Shown piece by piece: positions 41,923 through 50,449 of a stretch of 64,000 nt of DNA (positions are counted from its first letter, which is position 1; each line of letters starts with the position of its first letter). The position numbers and the translations under genes are program-made. Source of the DNA: Rhynchopus sp. YZ270_cl-10. Lineage: Eukaryota; Euglenozoa; Diplonemea; Diplonemida; Diplonemidae. The notes beneath the pieces are model-generated. The model was not told the origin of the DNA. It saw only the letters and a program-made list of their open reading frames with translations, and did not search any database. Where the stretch lies: positions 248,001 to 312,000 of the forward strand of contig OZ037859.1 in the NCBI GenBank assembly GCA_964035575.1. The letters run 5' to 3'.

Positions 41923-43827
41923 TTATTGACAAAACATTGCCTCCACACTCTCGTATACTTTGAGCACAGGGGGGAGTGACACCATCGTGGGGGCCACCGT
42001 CCCGCGAGTGAACTCGTCAGCACGTTGACTTAAAGTGTCCACCCACGTGGCGGATACACACATGTTTGCTGCCTTTGCAGTGTCAAAAATCGCACACAGC
42101 AGCTCGTTAGCTAGATAATTCTTGCTGTGACCTTTGTTTATAGCTGCCACTGCAGCGGCGTTGTCGACCTGAAGAGACACTTCATGATTAGGGTGGTTTG
42201 CGGCCGCTAACCGAACGGCTAGCCAAGCAGCGTATAGCTCTTTCAGGTATATGTGATGTTTCTCAGGATCTGGAAACACACCCTGAACAACAGGTTCGAA
42301 AAACTCAGATTCTATTAAAGCAGCCCACTCGCGGTCCGAGGCATCTGACCAAGTCACCACGGTGGGTCTCTCTGGTTGGTCTACAATCCAGTCATTACAA
42401 CGCATCACAGACACTATGCCTGTGAATTCTGAGATAACAGATGGGGGGATAAAAAGTTGAACATCCCACTTTTGTGGGTCAATAGCAAGTAAAGACGCGG
42501 TACGCCGCAGAAAAGAAAGAGAATCACGGTAATAACACAAATTCCGTTTGGTACAATACAAAAACCACACGAAACCTCCCAATACTTTGTAGAAATCCCG
42601 GGCAGTGCAGTCGTCTTTCAACACCGCACTGAGAACGGGGGATTCCACACACTTCTCAATCCAGTCAGGGGCAGCACGGTACCGTCTTGGGGAACTCGCC
42701 AAGTCAAACTCCAGGCCCAAAGCGCAAAAGTTCGTCCTAGGCACTCCCTCTCCCTCGTCGTCATTCAGCTCGGCACCGACACGTTCAGCGCGTCGGAGGA
42801 ACGAAGAGTAGCGCCTCTCTGCCTCCTGCAAGGTATTGCCCACGACAAAGAAGTTGTCCACCCAAGGTATCCCTTCATCCTCTGGCAGCAACACCATAGC
42901 CGAGCGGTGCGCGATGCACGGCGCCCAACTCCACCCCATGCACAGCACGTTGAGCTTTGCCCTCACAAAGGGTCCGCGTGCACCTGCCAGGTTCACTCCA
43001 AAGAAATCGTCCACACCATCTGCCAGCGGAAACTGGTAAAACCAGCTCCGCCCATCAGCTTGCACCACGTACGCACTGTCCAGAAACCTCTTCACTACCT
43101 TATGTATGGAAGGTAGATACATGGGAGGGGGGTCACGCATCAGGCGGTTCAGCTTCCGACCGTCGCAGACCAGCCTCAGTCCCCGCACCTTCTTCGGCAC
43201 GGTGAAGGCGGGAAGTATCACCTTCTGCTCGCCAGACCGAGACATCACACCCCACTTCTGCAGCTTCCCCCAGTGGCGCAGCATATGCCTGGAAGTCCCT
43301 CTCTTTACCGGGACTGACGACTCCAGGACTTTTCGGCCCTCCTCGGTGAGGGCTGCCGTGAAGGCTTCGGGGGACCGGATCACGTCGAGGACTCCTGTCA
43401 GAAGACCTTGAGAGTCCATCGCCGTTAGGGCATCCAGGTCCAACCTAGCACGGGAGATCTCCGCCAGCTCCCCCTCAGCGCGTTCGGCGGGAGCAGACAC
43501 AAAGCGGCGATCCAAAACAATCGTTGCCTCCCCGTACAGGAGCACAACATCAGGCCCATCGTCCTCCTCCGTCCTCCTCGGGAGCGCGGGCGGTGGTGGA
43601 GGCGCGTACATCTTCGGCGGCGCTCCGAATGTCGGGAAAGCAGGACGCAATGGTGGTGCACGCGCTCTTCTCCAGCGTCGTACCCACACACAGGGCCTCA
43701 AGCCACACTGCAGCGGAGGGTGCGTCAGCGAGGGCCCAACTGCTCCTGCGACGCACTGCACGACGGCAACCCGTGCTCCTCCTCGTCCCCTGCCACCCCG
43801 CGCACGAGTCCTACTCCTCCGTGCCAT
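41923..43827 (-). CDS. Reverse transcriptase / RNase H polyprotein of the retroelement
   Basis: 634-residue frame. A Pro/Arg-rich N-terminus is followed by a DIRS-superfamily reverse transcriptase (KVRGLRLVCDGRKLNRLMRD, VVQADGRSWFYQFPLADGVD, KLNVLCMGWSWAPCIAH) and then an RNase H domain (VVTWSDASDREWAALIESEF, YLKELYAAWLAVRLAAAN, VSLQVDNAAAVAAINKGHS, TLSQRADEFTRG). Domain order is as in DIRS, Ngaro and VIPER elements. No break is seen in this frame. It starts about 45 bp inside the A1 repeat. Confidence 0.85.
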   Translation of the reverse strand: MARRSRTRARGGRGRGGARVAVVQCVAGAVGPSLTHPPLQCGLRPCVWVRRWRRARAPPLRPAFPTFGAPPKMYAPPPPPALPRRTEEDDGPDVVLLYGEATIVLDRRFVSAPAERAEGELAEISRARLDLDALTAMDSQGLLTGVLDVIRSPEAFTAALTEEGRKVLESSVPVKRGTSRHMLRHWGKLQKWGVMSRSGEQKVILPAFTVPKKVRGLRLVCDGRKLNRLMRDPPPMYLPSIHKVVKRFLDSAYVVQADGRSWFYQFPLADGVDDFFGVNLAGARGPFVRAKLNVLCMGWSWAPCIAHRSAMVLLPEDEGIPWVDNFFVVGNTLQEAERRYSSFLRRAERVGAELNDDEGEGVPRTNFCALGLEFDLASSPRRYRAAPDWIEKCVESPVLSAVLKDDCTARDFYKVLGGFVWFLYCTKRNLCYYRDSLSFLRRTASLLAIDPQKWDVQLFIPPSVISEFTGIVSVMRCNDWIVDQPERPTVVTWSDASDREWAALIESEFFEPVVQGVFPDPEKHHIYLKELYAAWLAVRLAAANHPNHEVSLQVDNAAAVAAINKGHSKNYLANELLCAIFDTAKAANMCVSATWVDTLSQRADEFTRGTVAPTMVSLPPVLKVYESVEAMFCQ

Positions 43828-44133
43828 ATTTATTCGGTAACGAAGTTAAAAAAATTTTCGTTGACCGCAGCCATTTAGGCTCTTTGCCTATGACGCACAT
43901 GATAATGGATGAGGGGGAGGATTCAAAAGGAAAAAGCGTAAAGACAGATCTATCGTTGGTTTTAAATATGTTTAGTTTCCAATCACACTTCGTGTGTGCA
44001 AAAAAATTATCATTTGCCATACGTGGTGGGTGGAGTGCATTGTTCCTCAACTCTTTGAGGGAGGAAGGCGAAGAAGAGACCCTCGTGGAAGTACCAGTGC
44101 CTTGAGGTCGGGTCAGAATGACCCTATAAAAAT

Positions 44134-44802
44134 ATGGGAGGAGATCGTCATGAAGGAACCCATGCGAAGGGGTTAGTCGGGAACCAGGGGGTTGGTGTGC
44201 TACGTTCGTGTGCAGGTTGTGGTGACAAGGTGTTCCCCGATGTCAACTGGGCTCCGAACATCACCGTCGTCACGAGCGAATCCCTGCGTGAAGCCTTCGC
44301 CCCAACAGCGTCTGCGTGCGAGACATGCGGCTCACCAGCCACGAAGACGAAAGTTGCGCGTCGCTTTGGTGACCTCATGTGTATGAGCAACTGCCGCTTT
44401 GACCCGGCCCAGAAGCGACTCTCTCACTCCGTCTGCACCGATCTCACGCTGAGCGTAACAGAAGTGGATATTAGCGAAGATATTACCGCAGTTGGATCCC
44501 CAGTCGATTACCGGCTCGTGGGTGTACTCGCCATCAAGCAATGCGTGAAAGGAAAATTGGAGAACACCACCTACCAAGCCAACTTGGCACGGAACAAGCG
44601 CAGCACCGGTGTTACTTTGTGCAACCACAACACAAATGTAGCAAGTGTTCCGTGCCTGAGGGAGGCCCCATCAGTAGGTGGATGGAAGAGTTGTGAACAC
44701 AGCAGTACCGCAGCCGGGATAATGAGTCGTCGTGCGCGGCCAGAATCCCCCCCCAAAAAACCCCCCAAAATTGACATAAACAAACAGACGGACTGCAAGT
44801 GA
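44134..44802 (+). CDS. Cysteine-rich protein, unknown function
   Basis: 222 residues, intronless, plus strand. Cysteine pairs suggest a zinc-binding fold: RSCAGCGDKVF, SACETCGSPATK, LMCMSNCRFDPAQ and SVCTDLTL. A beta-rich region follows (VDISEDITAVGSPVDYRLVG, VLAIKQCVKGKLENTTYQAN), then CNHNTNVASVPC and a basic tail (MSRRARPESPPKKPPKIDIN). No signal peptide. It lies about 100 bp outside the retroelement-bearing DNA element and opposite to the neighbouring genes. Like the gene at 33558 it is a small Cys-rich plus-strand gene, but the two do not align convincingly. Confidence 0.55.
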   Translation: MGGDRHEGTHAKGLVGNQGVGVLRSCAGCGDKVFPDVNWAPNITVVTSESLREAFAPTASACETCGSPATKTKVARRFGDLMCMSNCRFDPAQKRLSHSVCTDLTLSVTEVDISEDITAVGSPVDYRLVGVLAIKQCVKGKLENTTYQANLARNKRSTGVTLCNHNTNVASVPCLREAPSVGGWKSCEHSSTAAGIMSRRARPESPPKKPPKIDINKQTDCK

Positions 44803-45010
44803 AGAGAAAAAAAAATATATGCCAATATCGCACGAAATGTGAAAGAAAGGGGAGGGGTTTTTTTTTTTTTTTTTTTTTTTCAAAAGCTTTTCATTCGTGA
44901 AGTATCACCCTCAGCGTATTTTCCACATCCACCGTTACAAACGAATGATGAACATTTGACAAAAAAAAAAAAAAGACAACTCTCAGACGAATGTCTCACG
45001 CAAACATTAA

Positions 45011-45060
45011 AAAGAAAGTGACGTTGTTAGTGCAAACGCCTCTGGGACGCAGGCACTGAA
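45011..45060 (+). repeat. Dispersed intergenic element, beta type
   Basis: GACGTTGTTAGTGCAAACGC, CTCTGGGACGCAGGCACTGA. GTGC pairs with GCAC and CCT with AGG. Near-identical copy at 45962-46012. Confidence 0.75.
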
Positions 45061-45172
45061 AGAAAGAAAACTTCAAAAATAAAATAAAATAAAAACGAAA
45101 GACATACGGGTGCACAATATCGCATAGCATACGCACTCCCTACATTATGTATACACAAAATGGAGTGTGCGG

Positions 45173-45428
45173 CAGGCCTGACGCTAACTTTTGGGGTTTT
45201 CGGAAAATCGCGGGTTGATGGTCGAATATGGGGGGAGCTAAAAAAAAAGGATTGGTATGAATTTTCGACGACCCTAAATGGATTTTTTTTTTTTTTTTTG
45301 GATTTTTGCCCAACATTTTTGGAGCAATAATTTGAAGAACAGAATTACGATGTCCGAGTTGGGGCCCAAAAATTCCATTAATTTGGGAAGGCCATTTTCC
45401 GTGGGGTTGATGGTTAGCGTCAGGCCTG
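45173..45428. mobile_element. MULE-type MITE, 256 bp
   Basis: Perfect 16-bp terminal inverted repeats CAGGCCTGACGCTAAC (45173-45188, complement at 45413-45428) and a perfect 9-bp target duplication AGTGTGCGG (45164-45172 and 45429-45437). A 9-bp duplication is characteristic of Mutator-like elements. The interior has no coding capacity and subterminal sequences that partly mirror each other. Confidence 0.85.
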
Positions 45429-45961
45429 AGTGTGCGGTGTTGGACTGGGGGGAAGGGAGTATAAATAGTTTTTCCTTTTTTTTGCAAAAAACACACAGCC
45501 TCACGGTCTTGTGTGCAGACACGGTGGACAGGAGCAAGCTAAAAATCATGCTGGCGCCTATTTTTACCCCAGTTAGAAACTGGCCTGCCATGCCACAGGA
45601 CTATTGCAACAATTTCAAAACGATGAACAAAAAACAAAAATGCTTACAACGTGCAGGCGCTCGGACGCACACACCACGGCAATTGCCATGAGAGGTACCC
45701 GACACAGTCTGTGCTGGGATGTTTATTTGCGCTGTAGCTAGCTCCAAGGAAGATCGTTCTTATTCATGACCCACTAGAAGCTTGCCACAGCAAGGCAATG
45801 TATCCCGCACACAGCACCAAGTCACGAGGTCGTACAGCGTTGCTGCAGTGACAACAAAAGGTGGCTAGTTCGGTTATATTTCCCTCAAGTTCCTTATTTG
45901 TATTCGAGTGAGGTGATTTAATTCCCAGCGTTTCTGTGATTTCGGAAAAAATTCCCGGGGT

Positions 45962-46012
45962 TTAAAAGTGAAGTTGGTAGTGCAAATGCCTCTGGGACGC
46001 AGGCTCTAACAC
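45962..46012 (+). repeat. Dispersed intergenic element, beta type
   Basis: AAGTTGGTAGTGCAAATGCC, TCTGGGACGCAGGCTCTAAC. Differs at a few positions from the copy 950 bp upstream. Confidence 0.75.
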
Positions 46013-46141
46013 TCCACGGTATAAAGACCGGACTTAAAAAAAAATACACGCAAAGTTAAGCAAACACCAAGGAAGTCAGAACAGAACGGTGTTTTGCGTT
46101 GTTCACTATGGTCAAACGGAGTTGACTTCGGATATTCATGT

Positions 46142-48871
46142 TCACAGCACTGCAAGCTCCAGAGCGTCGGGTTCCTTCTGAGACTCCTGCGTCGGAGACG
46201 TGGTCCGTCTCTTCATAACTAAGAAGGCCACGGCTACGAGCACAATCATCAAGGCACCAGCTGATATGCAGACCACTGCCGCCACACCAAGGCCACTGCT
46301 GTCGCCGTCTGCGCTGCAAGCGTTGTCTTGGGGCGTGTACCCCTCCTCACACGTCACCGCCACACACGCATCGTGTATCAGCACCGCAGACGCAACACCA
46401 CTCTGGCCACTGCTGCACGCTGCGTCAACCACTTCCAACGACGCATCGCTCGCAGTCAGCCCCATCTGCACAGCCTCCGCATCAGCCCCAAGCTGTCTGT
46501 TTACATTCAAAAGAACCTCCACAAAACCTGCATCCGCAAGCTTCACATCAGTGAGCGCAACGAGCACCTGTACAGAGCCACAAAACACCGTGCCCGAGAC
46601 GAATCGCCCTCCCACCACCTGCACAACGACGTCACTGACCACCCTCAGCACACTGGATACATCCACAGCATCGCATGCGATATCAAAAGAGACACGCACA
46701 ACCTCGTCCGTGCGTGTCGACTCTGTCACGCAGACGTACGCCGTCTTCCCTGTCACCGTGTCCTGTGGGTTCCGGAAGCCCTGCCCACAGACGCACTGTC
46801 CTGCAACACACATTGCCTCAGTGTCGTTGTGCTTCCTGCATTCGCTGTCCGTATCGCACCATTTCTCACTCAGTGTGGGTACCGAAGTTTCAGCAGGCTG
46901 GTTTGTCACGGAAGGCTCTGTTGTGGGTGCGAGAGAAGACACATTGAACGTTGAGGGCGTTGCTGAAGTAGGCGCTGGTGATACCGCAGGCTGGTCGCTC
47001 AACACTGTTGGTGTGACACTCTGAGGGGGCTCTGTCTGTCTGTTCGAGCATCTGTGCGACAGAGAAAATCCTTGACCCACACCCGAATCACTCCCAGCAG
47101 ACAACTCCACAACAATCGGCGGCCGATGCTCCACTGTGAACTTCTCTGCACTGCGGTCGCCAGTGTACTGTTGCAACTTGCTGCGAGTGGTGGGTCCACC
47201 ACGCTCGATTTGGTACACTGTCACGAAGTCGCTGCCTGCAGTAATGTTCATGTTTGCCCAATGCAGGTCCACGAACGCTGTTGGACAGTCGAGAATCCAG
47301 CAACGTGTCTCACCTGCTTTGTATTCTGACACAGCAAACCCACTGTCGATGTAGCTGTTCAAGAGGTCCCCTCCTGGACAGTATGACGGCTGGACGGAAG
47401 GCTCTGGTGTCGGTGCAAGAGAAGACACATCGACCGTTGAGGGCGTTGCTGAAGTAGGCGCTGGTGATACCGCAGGCTGGTCGCTCAACACTGTTGGTGT
47501 GACACTCTGAGGGGGCTCTGTCTCTCTGTTCGAGCATCTGTGCGACAGAAAAAACCCTTGACCCACACCCGAATCACTCCCAGCAGACAACTCCACAACA
47601 ATCGGCACCCGATGCTCCACTGTGAACTTCTCTGCACTGCGGTCGCCAGTGTACTGTTGCAACTTGCTGCGAGTGGTGGGTCCACCGCGTTCGATTTGGT
47701 ACACTGTCACGAAGTCGCTGCCTGCAGTAATGTTCATGTTTGCCCAATGCAAGTCCACGAACACTGTTGGACAGTCGAGCATCCAGCAACGTGTCTCACC
47801 TGCTTTGTATTCCGACACATCAAACCCACTGTCCGGGTAGGTGTTCAAGAGGTCCCCCCCTGGACAGTATGCCGGCTGGACGGAAGGCTCTGGTGTTGTT
47901 GAGGGCGTTGCTGAAGTAGGCGCTGGTGATATCGCAGGCTGGTCGCTCAACACTGTTGGTGTGACACTCTGAGGGGGCTCTGTCTCTCTGTTCGAGCATC
48001 TGTGCGACAGAGAAAACCCTTGACCCACACCCGAGTCACTCCCGGCAGCCAGCTCCACAACAATCGGCGGCCGATGCTCCACTGTGAACTTCTCTGCACT
48101 GCGGTCGCCAGTGTACTGTTGCAACTTGCTGCGAGTGGTGGGTCCACCGCGTTCGATTTGGTACACTGTCACGAAGTCGCTGCCTGCAGTAATGTTCATG
48201 TTTGCCCAATGCAGGTCCACGAACGCTGTTGGACAGTCGAGAATCCAGCAACGTGTCTCACCTGCTTTGTATTCTGACACAGCAAACCCACTGTCGATGT
48301 AGCTGTTCAAGAGGTCCCCTCCTGGACAGTATGACGGCTGGACGGAAGGCTCTGGTGTTGGTGCAAGAGAAGACACATCGACCGTTGAGGGCGTTGCTGA
48401 AGTAGGCGCTGGTGATACCGCAGGCTGGTCGCTCAACACTGTTGGTGTGACACTCTGAGGGGGCTCTGTCTGTCTGTTCGAGCATCTGTGCGACAGAGAA
48501 AATCCTTGACCCACACCCGAATCACTCCCAGCAGACAACTCCACAACAATCGGCGGCCGATGCTCCACTGTGAACTTCTCTGCACTGCGGTCGCCAGTGT
48601 ACTGTTGCAACTTGCTGCGAGTGGTGGGTCCACCACGCTCGATTTGGTACACTGTCACGAAGTCGCTGCCTGCAGTAATGTTCATGTTTGCCCAATGCAG
48701 GTCCACGAACGCTGTTGGACAGTCGAGAATCCAGCAACGTGTCTCACCTGCTTTGTATTCCGACACATCAAACCCACTGTCGATGTAGCTGTTCAAGAGG
48801 TCCCCCCCTGGACAGTATGACGCCTCAACACACGTCAATGCCACAGCTACCAGAAGAGCTTTTGCACGCAT
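46142..48871 (-). CDS. Type I surface protein with four CUB-like repeats
   Basis: 909 residues. A signal peptide (MRAKALLVAVALTCVEA) leads to four tandem repeats starting at about 18, 180, 334 and 496. Each is about 110 residues of CUB-like domain (YCPGGDLLNSYIDSGF, GETRCWILDCPTAFVDLHWA, GSDFVTVYQIERGG, GQGFSLSHRC) plus a Ser/Thr/Pro linker of about 45 residues. An EGF-like module follows (WCDTDSECRKHNDTEAMCVA, GQCVCGQGFRNP), then another Cys-bearing domain, a membrane helix (VAAVVCISAGALMIVLVAVA) and a cytosolic tail. CUB domains mediate binding at the cell surface. The DNA repeats are 486, 462 and 486 bp apart and almost identical, so they duplicated or were converted recently; the second linker lacks eight residues. 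Confidence 0.88.
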   Translation of the reverse strand: MRAKALLVAVALTCVEASYCPGGDLLNSYIDSGFDVSEYKAGETRCWILDCPTAFVDLHWANMNITAGSDFVTVYQIERGGPTTRSKLQQYTGDRSAEKFTVEHRPPIVVELSAGSDSGVGQGFSLSHRCSNRQTEPPQSVTPTVLSDQPAVSPAPTSATPSTVDVSSLAPTPEPSVQPSYCPGGDLLNSYIDSGFAVSEYKAGETRCWILDCPTAFVDLHWANMNITAGSDFVTVYQIERGGPTTRSKLQQYTGDRSAEKFTVEHRPPIVVELAAGSDSGVGQGFSLSHRCSNRETEPPQSVTPTVLSDQPAISPAPTSATPSTTPEPSVQPAYCPGGDLLNTYPDSGFDVSEYKAGETRCWMLDCPTVFVDLHWANMNITAGSDFVTVYQIERGGPTTRSKLQQYTGDRSAEKFTVEHRVPIVVELSAGSDSGVGQGFFLSHRCSNRETEPPQSVTPTVLSDQPAVSPAPTSATPSTVDVSSLAPTPEPSVQPSYCPGGDLLNSYIDSGFAVSEYKAGETRCWILDCPTAFVDLHWANMNITAGSDFVTVYQIERGGPTTRSKLQQYTGDRSAEKFTVEHRPPIVVELSAGSDSGVGQGFSLSHRCSNRQTEPPQSVTPTVLSDQPAVSPAPTSATPSTFNVSSLAPTTEPSVTNQPAETSVPTLSEKWCDTDSECRKHNDTEAMCVAGQCVCGQGFRNPQDTVTGKTAYVCVTESTRTDEVVRVSFDIACDAVDVSSVLRVVSDVVVQVVGGRFVSGTVFCGSVQVLVALTDVKLADAGFVEVLLNVNRQLGADAEAVQMGLTASDASLEVVDAACSSGQSGVASAVLIHDACVAVTCEEGYTPQDNACSADGDSSGLGVAAVVCISAGALMIVLVAVAFLVMKRRTTSPTQESQKEPDALELAVL

Positions 48872-49123
48872 TGTGAACAGACCTTATTTGTGTATAAAAT
48901 ACTGGTGGTGAAATTTGTGGATATTGAGGAAAATGATGGGATTGAGAGGATCAAGTGGTTACAAGCCCCGAATTCTTTAAGAACAAGCAACCCATTTCCC
49001 GAAGTACAGAACCTTGGGATACGAATAAAAGTATGCAAGATAAACCCAAGCCTCACCTTTATCACAACCGCTGCAGATCGTCACAAATTTACGACCTACA
49101 ATAGCCTGTCGAATCACACGCCT
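48872..49123. other. Spacer with half an alpha element
   Basis: TATGCAAGATAAACCCAAGC at 49033-49054 is an alpha left half; no clear right half follows. Confidence 0.4.
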
Positions 49124-50116
49124 TTACCCCTCCGTTTTGAAGAGCGCCATGAGTTGTGTACGGACGTTCTTTAGCCTCATTTTCTCGATGTGGTCTATGG
49201 CCTTTGTACCGTGGGTGTTTTGCGCATGCACGTCTGCACCGTGCTTTACGAGCACTGCAGCCACCTCGACCAACATCTTCTTGCATGCAATCATAAACAA
49301 TGTGTTGCCGTGCAGCTGTCTTGCGTTGGGGTCTGCCCCTTTGTTTAACAGAAACTCTGTTTTGTTTGCATCCCCGAACACTGCTGCCTGCGCCAAACAC
49401 ATATTTAGAGCTTTCACGGGAAGACCTGAGAGGGCAGCCAGAACCATCTTGGTGTCATTTTGCGCATCAATCGCTTTGAGCGCGACGGTGGTGGGGATGG
49501 TAGATCTTGCATGCAGGGCGCGTACAAAGCCTTCTGGGTGGGGTTCTTCGAATGCTGAGAACCACACCTTTTCGGAAGGTGCAAACCCTTTTGCGAGGAG
49601 CGTTTCAAACGCAGCGAGCTTCTCCGCACACACTGTGGTGTTGCGCTGGAGGATACACAACGCATTGTTTTCCGCAGGATACGGTACTGCCTGCGCAATG
49701 GTCAAAATAAAGTCATTGTTGCACAACGAAAGCGAGTTCTCCATCTCCCACTCACTCCACGTAAGCAACATGAGCCGTAGGATCTCCCTCTGCCGCGATG
49801 TAGGGGTTTCCGTGCGCAGTGCCAACCGCTTTGCTTCATACACGCTGGTCCCTGCCAGCATCTGGTTAAGTTGTCTCTGTGCCGCCACCTTCGGGTCTTC
49901 TGTCACAAAGACCACATCATTATTCTGTACATCCGTCCCACTCAAAGGGACCCCTTCAGGCAACTCCGCCCCCGTAGGTCCGTTCAGGCGCAACCCAACC
50001 TTTCCAGTGATCTTTAACAAACCGCGGATGTGCTTCAAAAGCGTAGCCGTGGTTGCATCAGCATTGACTTCGATACACTGCTGTGGGGTGCCTTCCATCT
50101 CGACGAAAAGATCCAT
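49124..50116 (-). CDS. Ubiquitin-like domain plus ankyrin repeat protein
   Basis: 330 residues. Residues 1-75 have a ubiquitin-like pattern: MDLFVEMEGTPQQCIEVNAD, ATTATLLKHIRGLLKITGKV, GLRLNGPTGAELPEGVPLSG and TDVQNNDVVFV. A helical middle follows. The C-terminus has ankyrin repeats (LNMCLAQAAVFGDANKTEFL, LNKGADPNARQLHGNTLFMI, ACKKMLVEVAAVLVKHGADV, HAQNTHGTKAIDHI). Such proteins are often adaptors in ubiquitin or signalling pathways; the role here is unknown. The acceptor-like GGGTACAG lies 26 nt before the ATG. No intron. Confidence 0.8.
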   Translation of the reverse strand: MDLFVEMEGTPQQCIEVNADATTATLLKHIRGLLKITGKVGLRLNGPTGAELPEGVPLSGTDVQNNDVVFVTEDPKVAAQRQLNQMLAGTSVYEAKRLALRTETPTSRQREILRLMLLTWSEWEMENSLSLCNNDFILTIAQAVPYPAENNALCILQRNTTVCAEKLAAFETLLAKGFAPSEKVWFSAFEEPHPEGFVRALHARSTIPTTVALKAIDAQNDTKMVLAALSGLPVKALNMCLAQAAVFGDANKTEFLLNKGADPNARQLHGNTLFMIACKKMLVEVAAVLVKHGADVHAQNTHGTKAIDHIEKMRLKNVRTQLMALFKTEG

Positions 50117-50449
50117 CAGAAAAAAAAAAGAGTCTTTTTCTTCTGTACCCCGGTAGAAGGGGGGGAGGAGAAGAGGAAAGGAGGAAGGGAATATGAGATG
50201 AGGGGGCCTTTTTTACTTTGTAATGTCCAATTTGCTTTTTTTTGTGTTACAACAACACACCCTCCGTAAGAAAGATGAGTCGTTTTTTTCCGACATTTTT
50301 TCCCCTCCTTTTTGATTTTTTTTGTGTAAAAAAAAAAAAACGAAACAATTTTTGACTCCATCATAGAACACTAAACTATGAAAAGAGTACCTCTCTCTTT
50401 GGAGAAAACTTGATGAAAAAGGGGGTTTTTTTTCACCAATAGAGCATGG

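Larger units (their letters stand above)
39956..44003 (-). mobile_element. Tyrosine-recombinase-class retroelement (Ngaro/VIPER-like), young copy
   Basis: Split direct repeats in the order typical of Ngaro and trypanosome VIPER elements, read on the minus strand: A1 (43871-44003), interior, B1 (40161-40232), A2 (40028-40160), B2 (39956-40027). A1 and A2 appear identical over 133 bp and B1 and B2 over 72 bp, so the insertion is recent. The interior has an RT plus RNase H frame (41923-43827) and a tandem array. No Gag or tyrosine recombinase region is seen, so it looks incomplete relative to full family members; the frame present looks whole. It lies inside the DNA element 37778-44026. Confidence 0.85.
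37778..44026. mobile_element. DNA element with inverted ends, interrupted by a retroelement
   Basis: Left end TTCACGTATGGCAAATGATA (from 37778) and right end, read inwards on the minus strand, CCACGTATGGCAAATGATA, are inverted copies. The 7-bp direct repeat TGGGTGG flanks them (37771-37777 and 44027-44033). Just inside each end lies the palindrome ATTATGAGATCTCATAAT (about 37799-37816 and 39930-39947) with other ATAATNNGCGC-type repeats. Removing the retroelement at 39956-44003 leaves an element of about 2.2 kb with no transposase frame, so it is non-autonomous. Family uncertain; a 7-8 bp duplication allows hAT or another class. Confidence 0.65.
44803..46141. other. Gene-free spacer with two beta elements and a MITE
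   Basis: Poly-T run at 44857-44880; beta elements at 45011-45060 and 45962-46012; MULE-type MITE at 45173-45428. The 137-codon plus frame at 45278-45691 starts inside the MITE and is not protein-like. Confidence 0.6.

Noticed and set aside
45278-45691. 137-codon plus-strand frame
   Set aside because: Begins in a poly-T tract inside the MITE and has no protein-like pattern.
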